Shown one piece after another: positions 35,623 through 43,673 of a stretch of 64,000 bases of DNA. Both the position numbers and the translations under genes were made by a program. The DNA is from Eoetvoesiella caeni (GTDB lineage: Bacteria > Pseudomonadota > Gammaproteobacteria > Burkholderiales > Burkholderiaceae_B), in NCBI RefSeq assembly GCF_003315175.1, contig NZ_QNRQ01000004.1, positions 62,001 to 126,000 on the forward strand. Reading direction: 5' to 3'. The notes under the pieces were generated by a model. It did no database searches. It was given only the letters and a program-made list of their open reading frames with translations, and had not been told where the DNA came from. How positions within the stretch are numbered: the stretch's first letter is position 1; each line of letters starts with the position of its first letter.

Positions 35623-37353
35623 CTATGTTTTCTCGACCAGATAGCTTCCTATCAGCAAGGCGTCGAGCGGCGAAGTCCAGAACGATTCCAGAGCATCCCG
35701 CGGGCTGCATACAACCGGCTCGCCCCGTGTATTGAAGGAAGTATTCACCAGCACCGGCACGCCGGTCCTTGCTTCAAATTCCGTCAGCAAATCATGCAGC
35801 AAAGGATTTTGCTGTGCGTTGACAGTTTGCACACGGGCTGTGCCATCCGTATGGCGCACGGCCGGAATGAGATCGGCCTTTTCAGGCAGTACATCAAACA
35901 CAAACAGCATGAAGGGTGCGTCGATCCTGGGCTTACCGCGGCTGTCGAACCATTGATGCGCACGTTCTTCGAGCACGACCGGCGCCACCGGCCTGAAGTC
36001 TTCCCGGTCCTTGAGTTCGTTAAGGCGCGCCTGCATGGCGCTGTCTCGGGGAGAAGCCAGGATGGAGCGCGCGCCCAATGCCCTGGGGCCGAATTCCATA
36101 CGCCCTTGAAACCAGGCGATGACCTTCTCTTCTGCCAGCAACTCGGCGGCGGTTTCGGCCACATTGGTCAGCTTGCGGTGCTTTACGCCCGAGCGCGCCA
36201 AGAATGCGCCGATCTCACCGTCGTCATAGCGCGGCCCCAGATAAGCGTTGTCCATGGCCCATCGGGAACTGCCGTCTTCGCGCTGCAGCCGGTCCAGCCA
36301 TAGCGCGGCACCCAGCGACGTGCCTGCGTCGCCCGCCGCGGGCTGCACCCAGATACTCTCGAAAGGACCGTGCTTGGCGAGATGGGAATTGAGTACACAG
36401 TTCAGCGCTACACCGCCCGCCATGCACAGGTTCCGCGACCGCGTTTGCCGGTACAGCCAGTTGGCCATTTCCAGCACAGTCTCCTCGAGGACTTTTTGCA
36501 AGGAATGGGCAATATCGCTATGCCGCGGCAAGAACTCCGTGCCGCGTACCCGGGCAGGTCCGAATGTTTCTTCCCATCGGCAGGGATGCAGCGTGTAGCC
36601 TCCGTCGCCGTCGTATTGCAGTATCTGCCGAAATTCATTCAAGTACGCCGGCTTGCCGTAGGAGGCCAGCGCCATGACTTTATATTCATCGGACGAATGC
36701 AAGAAGCCAAGATAGCGCGTCACGTCTTCATACAGCAGTCCCAGCGAATGCGGCAGGCAGACCTGCCGGAGGCGGTCATAGCGCCCGTCCGCATAGTGCC
36801 CATAGCTCGTGGTCGTGTGTTCGCCGCGACCGTCCATCGTCAGAACTGCCGACTCTTTGTAGGGCGCGGCCAAAAAGGCGCTGGCTTCGTGGCATAGATG
36901 ATGTTCAAGAAACTTCCAGCGCTCCATGACGTGCGCCAGCGTATCGGACCGGAATCGCTTTTGCAGATGCAGCGGCACTCCGTCGATAAGCTGGCGCGGC
37001 GCATTCACAATGCTGGAAAGAAACAGCCCGTCCCACGGGGACCCGCGGCCCTGCCACTGCGCCGACGGCTCCAACGGCAATTCAATGCGGCCTTCTGGCG
37101 CTATATCGTCCTTAAGCAGCGCCGGATCGAAGGCATAGACGATATGGTCCACATCCGCCAGATCGCATCCCGCTTCCGCAAGGCAATAGTCCACGGCGTA
37201 GTAAGGCAATTGCCAAGTGGAAAAAGGGACTGGGCGCTTGCCATGCTTTACCCGCGTGTAGCGCTCCTCTTCTACAGCCGCCAGCACTACGCCGTCACGC
37301 ACAATGGATGCGGAGCAGTCGTGAAATGTCGCATTGATACCCAGGGTCAGCAT
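35623..37353 (-). CDS. NodU/CmcH-type carbamoyltransferase
   Basis: 576 residues. The N-terminal ASKHA-like part begins LTLGINATFHDCSASIVRDG, and the metal-binding HHLCHEASAFLAAPY and VLTMDGRGEHTTTSYG follow. The C-terminal YrdC-like carbamoyl-transfer part has WFQGRMEFGPRALGARSILA, EDFRPVAPVVLEE and NTSFNTRGEPVVCSPRDAL. Such enzymes move a carbamoyl group from carbamoyl phosphate, via carbamoyl-AMP, onto a sugar or antibiotic hydroxyl. It starts the minus-strand end of a group with HAD, SDR and GT4 genes; a 23-base gap precedes it after the HAD gene. The acceptor is unknown. Confidence 0.93.
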   Translation of the reverse strand: MLTLGINATFHDCSASIVRDGVVLAAVEEERYTRVKHGKRPVPFSTWQLPYYAVDYCLAEAGCDLADVDHIVYAFDPALLKDDIAPEGRIELPLEPSAQWQGRGSPWDGLFLSSIVNAPRQLIDGVPLHLQKRFRSDTLAHVMERWKFLEHHLCHEASAFLAAPYKESAVLTMDGRGEHTTTSYGHYADGRYDRLRQVCLPHSLGLLYEDVTRYLGFLHSSDEYKVMALASYGKPAYLNEFRQILQYDGDGGYTLHPCRWEETFGPARVRGTEFLPRHSDIAHSLQKVLEETVLEMANWLYRQTRSRNLCMAGGVALNCVLNSHLAKHGPFESIWVQPAAGDAGTSLGAALWLDRLQREDGSSRWAMDNAYLGPRYDDGEIGAFLARSGVKHRKLTNVAETAAELLAEEKVIAWFQGRMEFGPRALGARSILASPRDSAMQARLNELKDREDFRPVAPVVLEERAHQWFDSRGKPRIDAPFMLFVFDVLPEKADLIPAVRHTDGTARVQTVNAQQNPLLHDLLTEFEARTGVPVLVNTSFNTRGEPVVCSPRDALESFWTSPLDALLIGSYLVEKT

Positions 37354-37376
37354 GTAAGTTCCATCCTATGATCGGT

Positions 37377-37961
37377 TCATGGCAGGACTGTTTCGGGCAT
37401 GAACTGGCGCGCCACAAGCTTGCTTGCGGCGTTCAGGTCCGGCACACAATAATCAGACACACGCCATTCATTCATAAGCCACTCTGTTTCATTGCCGTTG
37501 TCGACCAGTACGGTGCGGCATCCCGCGCGGCGCCCCGCCTCGATATCATTGACAATGTCACCGATAAGCCAGGAGCGATGCAGATCAAGTTGGTGCCTTT
37601 CAGCGGCAGTAATCAATAGGCCTGGCGCAGGCTTTCGACACGCGCAGGAATGCGCGTAGGCCAGCAGAGTCCCATCCGGGTGGTGCGGACAAAAGTAGAA
37701 GCCGCTTAAGGTGGCGCCCACTGTTTCGAACATACGGCTTAGCCGCGTCCGCATTCCATAGAGTTCATCGAAGCCGAATTTTCCAAGCGCGATGCCGGGC
37801 TGATTCGTTATGACGATAAGCGGCAGCCGCAATTGCGCCAGCCGTGCAAGACCCTGTTCGGCGCCGGGCGCGAATATCATTTTCTCTGGGTCCACATTGT
37901 ATGGAACGTCCCGCAGCACCGTTCCATCCTTGTCCAGAAAAATGGCCGGCGTCAGGGCCAT
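37377..37961 (-). CDS. HAD-IIIA family phosphatase (GmhB-like)
   Basis: 194 residues. HAD motif I is FLDKDGTVLRD, motif II VITNQPGIALG, and motif IV LIGDIVNDIEAGRRAGC. A zinc loop with CPHHPDG ... SCACRKPAPGLL matches D-glycero-manno-heptose 1,7-bisphosphate phosphatase (GmhB) and histidinol-phosphatase relatives. No gmhA or hldE lies nearby, so the substrate may be another sugar bisphosphate. Its start overlaps the end of the SDR gene by 10 bases, which indicates coupled translation. Confidence 0.88.
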   Translation of the reverse strand: MALTPAIFLDKDGTVLRDVPYNVDPEKMIFAPGAEQGLARLAQLRLPLIVITNQPGIALGKFGFDELYGMRTRLSRMFETVGATLSGFYFCPHHPDGTLLAYAHSCACRKPAPGLLITAAERHQLDLHRSWLIGDIVNDIEAGRRAGCRTVLVDNGNETEWLMNEWRVSDYCVPDLNAASKLVARQFMPETVLP

Positions 37962-38686
37962 GATGTTTCCTTCATGGGCAGCACCATCACTTCGGGTATC
38001 ACCGTCTGCGCGGGCTGCGTCAGCACGAACTTGACCGCTCGTGCGACATTGTCCGGGTCCTGCAGGAGATCAACGTCGATATCGGGAAACCGGTCGAGCA
38101 GGAATGGCGTGCGCATGCCGCCGGCTATCACCGCCGACACCTTGATGCCCATCACGCGCAGCTCGGCGTGCAAGGCATGGGTAAGTCCCATCAATCCCCA
38201 TTTGCTGGCGTGGTAGGCGCTGGCATTCGGCCAGGCGCGGCGCGCAGCTGTTGAGGCAATATTGACGATATGCCCGCCGGACGACATGTGCGCCAGCCCA
38301 TGCTTGGCAAGCAAGAATGGGCCAGTAAGATTGGTGGCCAGTACGCGGTGCCAATCCGATGTTTCCATTTCGCGTATGCCTATCGTCACATCCACGCCCG
38401 CGTTATTCACAATAGCATCGAGCCGGCCACATTGATCCACCGTGCGTTGCAGGACCTCGATAATGGCCTGCTCGTCCGTGACGTCCATTGTGAAAGCATG
38501 CGCAGCACCGCCTGTCTGGTTGATTTCATCGGCAACTTTGCTTGATGAAATCCGGTTGACGTCGACGACCGCCACTTGCGCTCCCTCCTGGGCCAACAGT
38601 TTGCAAATCGCGGCACCCAATCCCCTGCCTCCGCCAGTCACCAAAATCACACGGTCGGCAAGGCTCTCGTAATCGTACGCATCCAT
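37952..38686 (-). CDS. SDR family NAD(P)-dependent oxidoreductase
   Basis: 244 residues, classical short-chain dehydrogenase. The cofactor motif is VTGGGRGLGAAICKLL, the NNAGVD motif is present, and the active site has a Ser around IVNIASTAAR and the YxxxK in SAYHASKWGLMGL. The substrate is unknown. It is clustered with HAD, carbamoyltransferase and GT4 genes, so a role in modifying the same sugar or aglycone is likely but inferred. Confidence 0.9.
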   Translation of the reverse strand: MDAYDYESLADRVILVTGGGRGLGAAICKLLAQEGAQVAVVDVNRISSSKVADEINQTGGAAHAFTMDVTDEQAIIEVLQRTVDQCGRLDAIVNNAGVDVTIGIREMETSDWHRVLATNLTGPFLLAKHGLAHMSSGGHIVNIASTAARRAWPNASAYHASKWGLMGLTHALHAELRVMGIKVSAVIAGGMRTPFLLDRFPDIDVDLLQDPDNVARAVKFVLTQPAQTVIPEVMVLPMKETSWP

Positions 38687-38751
38687 TCTCGCTCCATCTC
38701 AGTGGTATATCGCAGCCCCTATGCAGGGAGATTTAGTGGTCGGCCACTGTG

Positions 38752-40035
38752 CTATGTGACAATGGGCAAAGGCTCGGCCGCATGCATTCGCCATGCTGCC
38801 GGGCTATGGCATTCCAGACCGCCGAATATGTCGGCAAGCTCCGAGGCCACTCGTTTCCAGGTGAACAGGCCTCGAGCGCGCAGGGCGCCGGCACGCCCCA
38901 TTTGCGCTGCCAGCAGACGGTCCTTGGCAAGGATGGCGAGCTTCGCCGCCAACGCATGGGGATCTTTCGGCGGGACCAGATACCCGGTCTTGCCGTCCAC
39001 GACCGTGTACTTGATGCCGCCCGTGTCGGCGCCGATAACCGGCCGGCGGCAAGCCATGGCCTCGACCGGTGTAATGCCGAAAGGCTCATACCACGGCGTT
39101 GTCACGAACACGTCCGCGGCGCTGTAATAGCGGCTTAATACATTGCGGCCGCGGCTCCCGGTAAACTCGACAAAGTCCGCGACCTTTTCTTCTTTCGCAA
39201 TTTGTCGCAGGCGCTCGAATTCGGCCGCGTCGTCCGAGTTGAGGTCTGAAAAATTGCCGCCCACGACGCACAGCCGGGCGTCCGTACCGTAGTTGCGACG
39301 CAGGCGTGCCAAGGCGCGTATGACATTGTCTATGCCTTTGCGAGGCACCATGCGGCCTAGTTGAAGAAGATAGAAAGTATCAGGATTCCAGCCGAGCATT
39401 TCCCGCGCCTCCTTCGTTTCCAGCGGGACGAGTTCGTCTGGATCGTAGCCGCAAGGAACCATGCTGATGCGGCCGGGGTCCGCGTCGTACAACTCTATCA
39501 AGTCCAGCTTGTCTTGCGGACACTCGGCGACAATACAATCGGCATCGCGCACGATGCTTTCTTCAATGGAAAAGCGGCGATCAGAAAAATGGTCGTTCTG
39601 CGCTTGATGAAGGCGTCGAACTTTACCCAGCGCGTGAAAGGTTATCGCCAGCGGCGTGCCCGTCTGTTTGGCCAAAGGCAACGCCGCCATGGCCGACATG
39701 AAAAAATTGGCGTGAATCACATCGTATTGCAGCGCATGTTCGCATACATAGGAACGCATGTAGTCGCCGAACTCATCCATATAGGGCAGTAGGCTCTCCT
39801 TGGGCAAGTGGGTGGCAGGACCGGCAGGCACATGGACAATGCGGACGTTATTTTCCCAATCGATCTGGCCGGGCATGTAAGGGTTGTCCAACCGCGTAAA
39901 AACGTCGACGCAATGGCCCTGGCGCGCCAGCTCGCGCGCGACATTGGCCACATAGACGTTTTGCCCTCCGCTGTCCACGCCGCCCAATTGGGCCAGCGGG
40001 GATGCGTGCTCGCTGACAATTGCTATTTTTTGCAT
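38752..40035 (-). CDS. Glycosyltransferase family 4 (GT-B fold)
   Basis: 427 residues. The N-terminal donor/acceptor loop LGGVDSGGQNVYVANVAREL is the sucrose-synthase-like start of one GT4 branch. The C-terminal nucleotide-sugar part has LGRMVPRKGIDNVIRAL and the EX7E motif in WYEPFGITPVEAMACRRPV followed by IGADTGGIK. It is a cytoplasmic retaining glycosyltransferase using a nucleotide sugar; donor and acceptor are unknown. ATG 40035 is the first start and gives the conserved N-terminus. It lies 65 bases upstream of the SDR gene and follows the YihY gene by 13 bases. Confidence 0.92.
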   Translation of the reverse strand: MQKIAIVSEHASPLAQLGGVDSGGQNVYVANVARELARQGHCVDVFTRLDNPYMPGQIDWENNVRIVHVPAGPATHLPKESLLPYMDEFGDYMRSYVCEHALQYDVIHANFFMSAMAALPLAKQTGTPLAITFHALGKVRRLHQAQNDHFSDRRFSIEESIVRDADCIVAECPQDKLDLIELYDADPGRISMVPCGYDPDELVPLETKEAREMLGWNPDTFYLLQLGRMVPRKGIDNVIRALARLRRNYGTDARLCVVGGNFSDLNSDDAAEFERLRQIAKEEKVADFVEFTGSRGRNVLSRYYSAADVFVTTPWYEPFGITPVEAMACRRPVIGADTGGIKYTVVDGKTGYLVPPKDPHALAAKLAILAKDRLLAAQMGRAGALRARGLFTWKRVASELADIFGGLECHSPAAWRMHAAEPLPIVT

Positions 40036-40048
40036 TTTTGGTCTCCGG

Positions 40049-40939
40049 TTATTGCTTCGATGGAGAACCCACAGCAGGTTTCATGCCCGCCCGCGTTCCA
40101 TGGTGATTTGCATAAAACCAGGTGAATTCCGCCCCCAGCAAGAACACCTGGGCCGCGTAGTACACCCAGATAAGCACGATGACGAGCGATCCGGCGGCCG
40201 TCAATGAAGAGACCGTAGAGCTTTTGCCGACGTACAAACCAATAAGCAATTTCCCGATCTCGAACAAGACGCCGGTGACAATGGCGCCAACCCACACGTC
40301 GCGCCACGCAATCGAAGCCTGGGGCATGTACTTGAAAATCACGGCGAACAGCGTTGTCGATATCGCGAGCGAAGCCAATGTATTCAAGGCCTGCAAAAGC
40401 ACCTCCCAACCCGGAAACAGCCCGGAGATCCATGCGCCGAACGCGGCAAGGGCGGCTCCTATCGCCAGCGACACCAAAAGCAGGAAGCTCATGCCCAGTA
40501 CCAGACCAAGCGACAGCAGCCGCGCGCGCAGCATGCGCCACCATCCGGCTGTGTGTTCAAGGGCCGGCACCTTCCAGATGCGATCCAGCGCGCTTTGCAA
40601 TTCCGCAAAAACGCGTGTTGCGCCAACAAGCAGAATGAACGCGCTTACGATGGTTGCCGTCACACCCTGCATCGGCCTGTCGGCACTACGGATAAGTTGT
40701 TGCACGCTTTCCGCCCCTTGCGAGCCCACAAGCCCGCCCAACTGGCGAATGACCTCGCCGCGCACAGCGTCCTCGCCCCAGATGAAACCCACCGCGGCAA
40801 TAATAATGATGAGCAAAGGCGCGATGGAAAACAGGGTGTAGAACGCAATTGCCGCGCCCATGCTTGAAGCATCGTCCTCGCTCCAGGCCAGGAACGAACA
40901 CTTGGCCAGTTGAAAGAACTGTCTGGAAGTCAAAGACAT
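40049..40939 (-). CDS. YihY/virulence factor BrkB family membrane protein
   Basis: 296 residues from ATG 40939; the longer frame adds 34 unconserved residues. The family signature DASSMGAAIAFYTLFSIAPL lies in the first helix, and about six membrane segments follow, including ILLVGATRVFAELQSALDRI between helices and VLIWVYYAAQVFLLGAEFTW near the end. The molecular function of the family is unsettled; members were once misannotated as RNase BN. It is the first gene of the GT4-SDR-HAD-carbamoyltransferase series on this strand (13-base gap to GT4). Confidence 0.9.
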   Translation of the reverse strand: MSLTSRQFFQLAKCSFLAWSEDDASSMGAAIAFYTLFSIAPLLIIIIAAVGFIWGEDAVRGEVIRQLGGLVGSQGAESVQQLIRSADRPMQGVTATIVSAFILLVGATRVFAELQSALDRIWKVPALEHTAGWWRMLRARLLSLGLVLGMSFLLLVSLAIGAALAAFGAWISGLFPGWEVLLQALNTLASLAISTTLFAVIFKYMPQASIAWRDVWVGAIVTGVLFEIGKLLIGLYVGKSSTVSSLTAAGSLVIVLIWVYYAAQVFLLGAEFTWFYANHHGTRAGMKPAVGSPSKQ

Positions 40940-41089
40940 GATCTTCACCCGTTGCTTGCAATCAAGCGGCACGGTCAGGTCGAGAACCTTTGGACAGCAA
41001 GTCTTATGCCGCCTTCCCCATTCCCACGCCGGGCTGCGCAAGGCGTCGCGCTGAACCGCCCCTGCCCGATTTGCGCGCTCCCCGCCATT

Positions 41090-42007
41090 TCAGTTGTGCA
41101 GCGTATACAGGAACGCGGCAATGTCGCGCGCGTCCTGGTCGCTGATGCCAAGGTCCGGCATGGCGGTCAACGGATCGACTTCCGCTGGCTGGCGCAGCCA
41201 GCGCAGCATGTTCTGGGGAGAATTCGGCAATACTCCGGCAATGTACTTCCGGTCTGCGATACCGGCCAGCGATGGCCCCACATGGTAATTGGCGCCAACT
41301 ACGCCCGGGATTACATGGCATGTCACGCAGAGATACTGCTGCAAGGCCTTGCGGCCGGCTCCGGCATCGCCAAGGCGAATGCCGCTGTCGGACGCGGGCC
41401 CCGATTCGCCTGCGGGCTGTGCCGGCGCAGGTACATGTTGACGATCCCATTGCTTGTAATCGGCGGGCGTGAGCGTGGGCAGTACCTTCATGAATGCCAC
41501 AACGTCCCATATTTCCTTGTCGTCCATGCGATATTGCCAGGCCGGCATACCGCTCATCTTGATCCCGTTCCGGATAATCCAATGGATCTCCGCCGGGCTC
41601 CATTCCTGCGCCGAGGCAACCAGCGATGCCGGTGTCGGCGTCAGGCCAAGCGCAAACGGCTGCGGAGCAATACCCGGCGCGCCGTGGCACTGCACGCAGT
41701 GCTCGCGAAAAATCCTGAATCCGCTTTCGACGCGATTGGCGTCATCCAAGCCAGGCTCCGGGACGTCGGCGGTGCGTAACTTGACCGAGCGCCGCAACGA
41801 GGTTTCCAGCAGTTGAAACACAAAAGCTGTGTGCTGGGTCGTCGCGCCAACGTCATACACCCCGGTGTAGACTACCAGCGCCCCTCCCGCGGCCGCGACC
41901 GCCACGCACGCCGCCACAGTCGCGCCCGCTATGCGTTTCCACCGCCAGCGGCCTCGGCTTTCATCGCAAAGTAAGGAGATACGCCGCAATGTTCTTTGCC
42001 TCTTCAT
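41090..42007 (-). CDS. Diheme cytochrome c with N-terminal membrane anchor
   Basis: 305 residues from ATG 42007 (a GTG at 42010 is directly before it). An N-terminal basic stretch and a membrane anchor (about 25-48) precede two heme c sites, CVQCH (about 104-108) and CVTCH (about 230-234). The C-terminal third is very similar to the neighbouring lipoprotein cytochrome: YIAGVLPNSPQNMLRWL and DPLTAMPDLGISDQDARDIA. It probably delivers electrons to the caa3 oxidase encoded divergently. The start overlaps the end of the upstream gene by about 47 bases. Confidence 0.88.
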   Translation of the reverse strand: MKRQRTLRRISLLCDESRGRWRWKRIAGATVAACVAVAAAGGALVVYTGVYDVGATTQHTAFVFQLLETSLRRSVKLRTADVPEPGLDDANRVESGFRIFREHCVQCHGAPGIAPQPFALGLTPTPASLVASAQEWSPAEIHWIIRNGIKMSGMPAWQYRMDDKEIWDVVAFMKVLPTLTPADYKQWDRQHVPAPAQPAGESGPASDSGIRLGDAGAGRKALQQYLCVTCHVIPGVVGANYHVGPSLAGIADRKYIAGVLPNSPQNMLRWLRQPAEVDPLTAMPDLGISDQDARDIAAFLYTLHN

Positions 42008-42368
42008 CACTCATTCCCATGTCGGGCATAGCGGTAAGCGGATCAACTGCCGCGGGATCGAGCAGCCAGCGCACCAGGTTGGCCGGCGTGTTGGGCAGGA
42101 CACCGCCTATATAGGCTCGCAACGCCATGTTCTTCAGCGGCGGGCCCACCGCGGAGCCGGGCCCGCTTACCCCCGGCACAGTGTGGCACGCAACGCAGCC
42201 GTAGTCGCCGATCAGCCTGCGGCCGCGCCCAGGGTCGGCGCCGGCAAGGTCCGCAGGGCTGCCAAGCGGCGCCAGCGAAGGCGCTTCCGGGCCGCAGGCG
42301 GCCAGCAAAAAGCACATGCCTATTCCAAGCAACGCCCGGACGCGCCTGGACGCGGCGGCATCGCGCAT
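41961..42368 (-). CDS. Monoheme cytochrome c lipoprotein
   Basis: 135 residues from ATG 42368. The signal ends in the lipobox LLAAC, so the mature protein is lipid-anchored in the periplasm. One heme site CVACH is followed by the axial Met region DPLTAMPDMGMSDEEAKNIA. The C-terminal 50 residues parallel those of the diheme cytochrome downstream, which suggests duplication. It is divergent from the coxB-ctaD operon and likely a part of the same electron chain. Confidence 0.87.
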   Translation of the reverse strand: MRDAAASRRVRALLGIGMCFLLAACGPEAPSLAPLGSPADLAGADPGRGRRLIGDYGCVACHTVPGVSGPGSAVGPPLKNMALRAYIGGVLPNTPANLVRWLLDPAAVDPLTAMPDMGMSDEEAKNIAAYLLTLR

Positions 42369-42689
42369 GGCGCCGCCCCCGCGCGAATGTAACGGCCACC
42401 TTATCCGGCATGCATATTTTCGCAATTGGCTTTCCCTGTAATTGGATGCTTCCAGCAAATTCTTTGCCCAAGCCTTGAACGAAGGCGTCGTTCGGCGGGC
42501 GGAGCCCCAGGGCGCTCCGTGTAAATTGTGCAGAATCGGACACACATATCGGCCAGCAACGCCCACCAGCCAGAAGTTTTGACTGCTTCCCCCCTGGGAA
42601 GCAGTACCGCGGTATGCAATGTGCTTCGCATCCACCGCAACGCTGCGGCAGCGCAATAATGCCTCCTATCCTCTCCCGTACGGCCCCAT
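42369..42689. promoter_or_regulatory. 321-bp divergent intergenic region of the oxidase cluster
   Basis: No gene seen. It separates the minus-strand cytochromes from coxB and must contain both promoters. The only clear structure is a perfect hairpin at 42582-42605. No confident -35/-10 pair, FNR-type TTGAT-N4-ATCAA site or riboswitch was recognised by eye. Confidence 0.5.
42582..42605. repeat. 10-bp perfect hairpin upstream of coxB
   Basis: ACTGCTTCCC and GGGAAGCAGT pair perfectly around a CCCT loop, 84 bases before the coxB start. It lacks a following T-tract on either strand, so a simple terminator is unlikely. It could be an operator or a leader-RNA structure. Confidence 0.7.
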
Positions 42690-43673
42690 ATGCCTCTATC
42701 GATCCATGCTGCATTTCTCGCCTCGCTGCCTCTAGCCGCAAACGCGGATGTGCAATCGGTTCTTGCTCCCCGCAGCGTGGAGGCGGAGCAGATAGCCGAA
42801 ATCGGCCGCGTAATGACCATAAGCGCCGCGCTGATCTTTGCCTTGGTGCTTGCGGTACTGGCTCTGGCCTTGCATGGGCCGCCACGGCTGCGTGCAAGGC
42901 TGAGCCGGCGCGGCCTGATTGTCGGAGCGGGCGCTATTTTTCCTGTCTTGCTGCTGAGCGCACTGCTCTTCTATACCTTAAGAGCGGGTTCATCCGGTCT
43001 TTGGCGCGACACGGAGCCGGCCGCCCGTATCGAGATCACAGGCGAAATGTGGTGGTGGCGCGTCAAGTACCTGGACCAGCAGGGACGGACTTTATTCGAA
43101 ACGGCAAACGACATCCGCATCCCGGCTGGAGTCCCCGTAGAGTTTGTTCTTAAATCCGACAATGTCATCCATAGCTTCTGGGTACCCAACCTGGCGGGCA
43201 AGCTCGACATGGTGCCCAAGCACGTGAACCGTTTGCGCGTGCAGGCGAATGAACCTGGCCTGTTCCGCGGCCAGTGCGCGGAATTCTGCGGAGCCCAGCA
43301 CGCCAAGATGCTGTTCGACGTGCATGCATTGCCTGTCGACGATTTCCTGGCTTGGACGACGGCGCAACGCCAGCCGGCAAATGAGCCGGCCGACGCCAGG
43401 CTTGAAGCAGGCAAGAAAATCGTCATGCAGGCCTGCGCGCAATGCCATACCGTGCGGGGCACCGCGGCATCCGGCACGCTGGGGCCTGACCTGACGCATG
43501 TAGGCGGGCGCTCTTCACTGGGCGCGGGCCTACTGCCGAACAACGTCGGCACCCTGGCCGGCTGGCTCGCCGACAACCAGCATATCAAACCGGGCAACCT
43601 TATGCCCTCTTTTGATCAGTGGTCAGGGCCCGACCTGCGGCTGGCCGCGCACTACCTGGAAAGCCTAAAGTGA
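42690..43673 (+). CDS. coxB: Cytochrome c oxidase subunit II with fused cytochrome c (caa3 type)
   Basis: 327 residues. There is an N-terminal signal-like segment and two membrane helices (about 40-62 and 74-96). A cupredoxin CuA domain follows, with ligands in VIHSFWVPNLAGKLD and CAEFCGAQHAKM (about 195-206). A C-terminal cytochrome c domain carries CAQCH at about 249-253 and Met in NLMPSF. The fused heme marks a caa3-type enzyme. Subunit II takes electrons from cytochrome c and passes them via CuA to subunit I, encoded immediately downstream with a GTGA overlap. Confidence 0.94.
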   Translation: MPLSIHAAFLASLPLAANADVQSVLAPRSVEAEQIAEIGRVMTISAALIFALVLAVLALALHGPPRLRARLSRRGLIVGAGAIFPVLLLSALLFYTLRAGSSGLWRDTEPAARIEITGEMWWWRVKYLDQQGRTLFETANDIRIPAGVPVEFVLKSDNVIHSFWVPNLAGKLDMVPKHVNRLRVQANEPGLFRGQCAEFCGAQHAKMLFDVHALPVDDFLAWTTAQRQPANEPADARLEAGKKIVMQACAQCHTVRGTAASGTLGPDLTHVGGRSSLGAGLLPNNVGTLAGWLADNQHIKPGNLMPSFDQWSGPDLRLAAHYLESLK

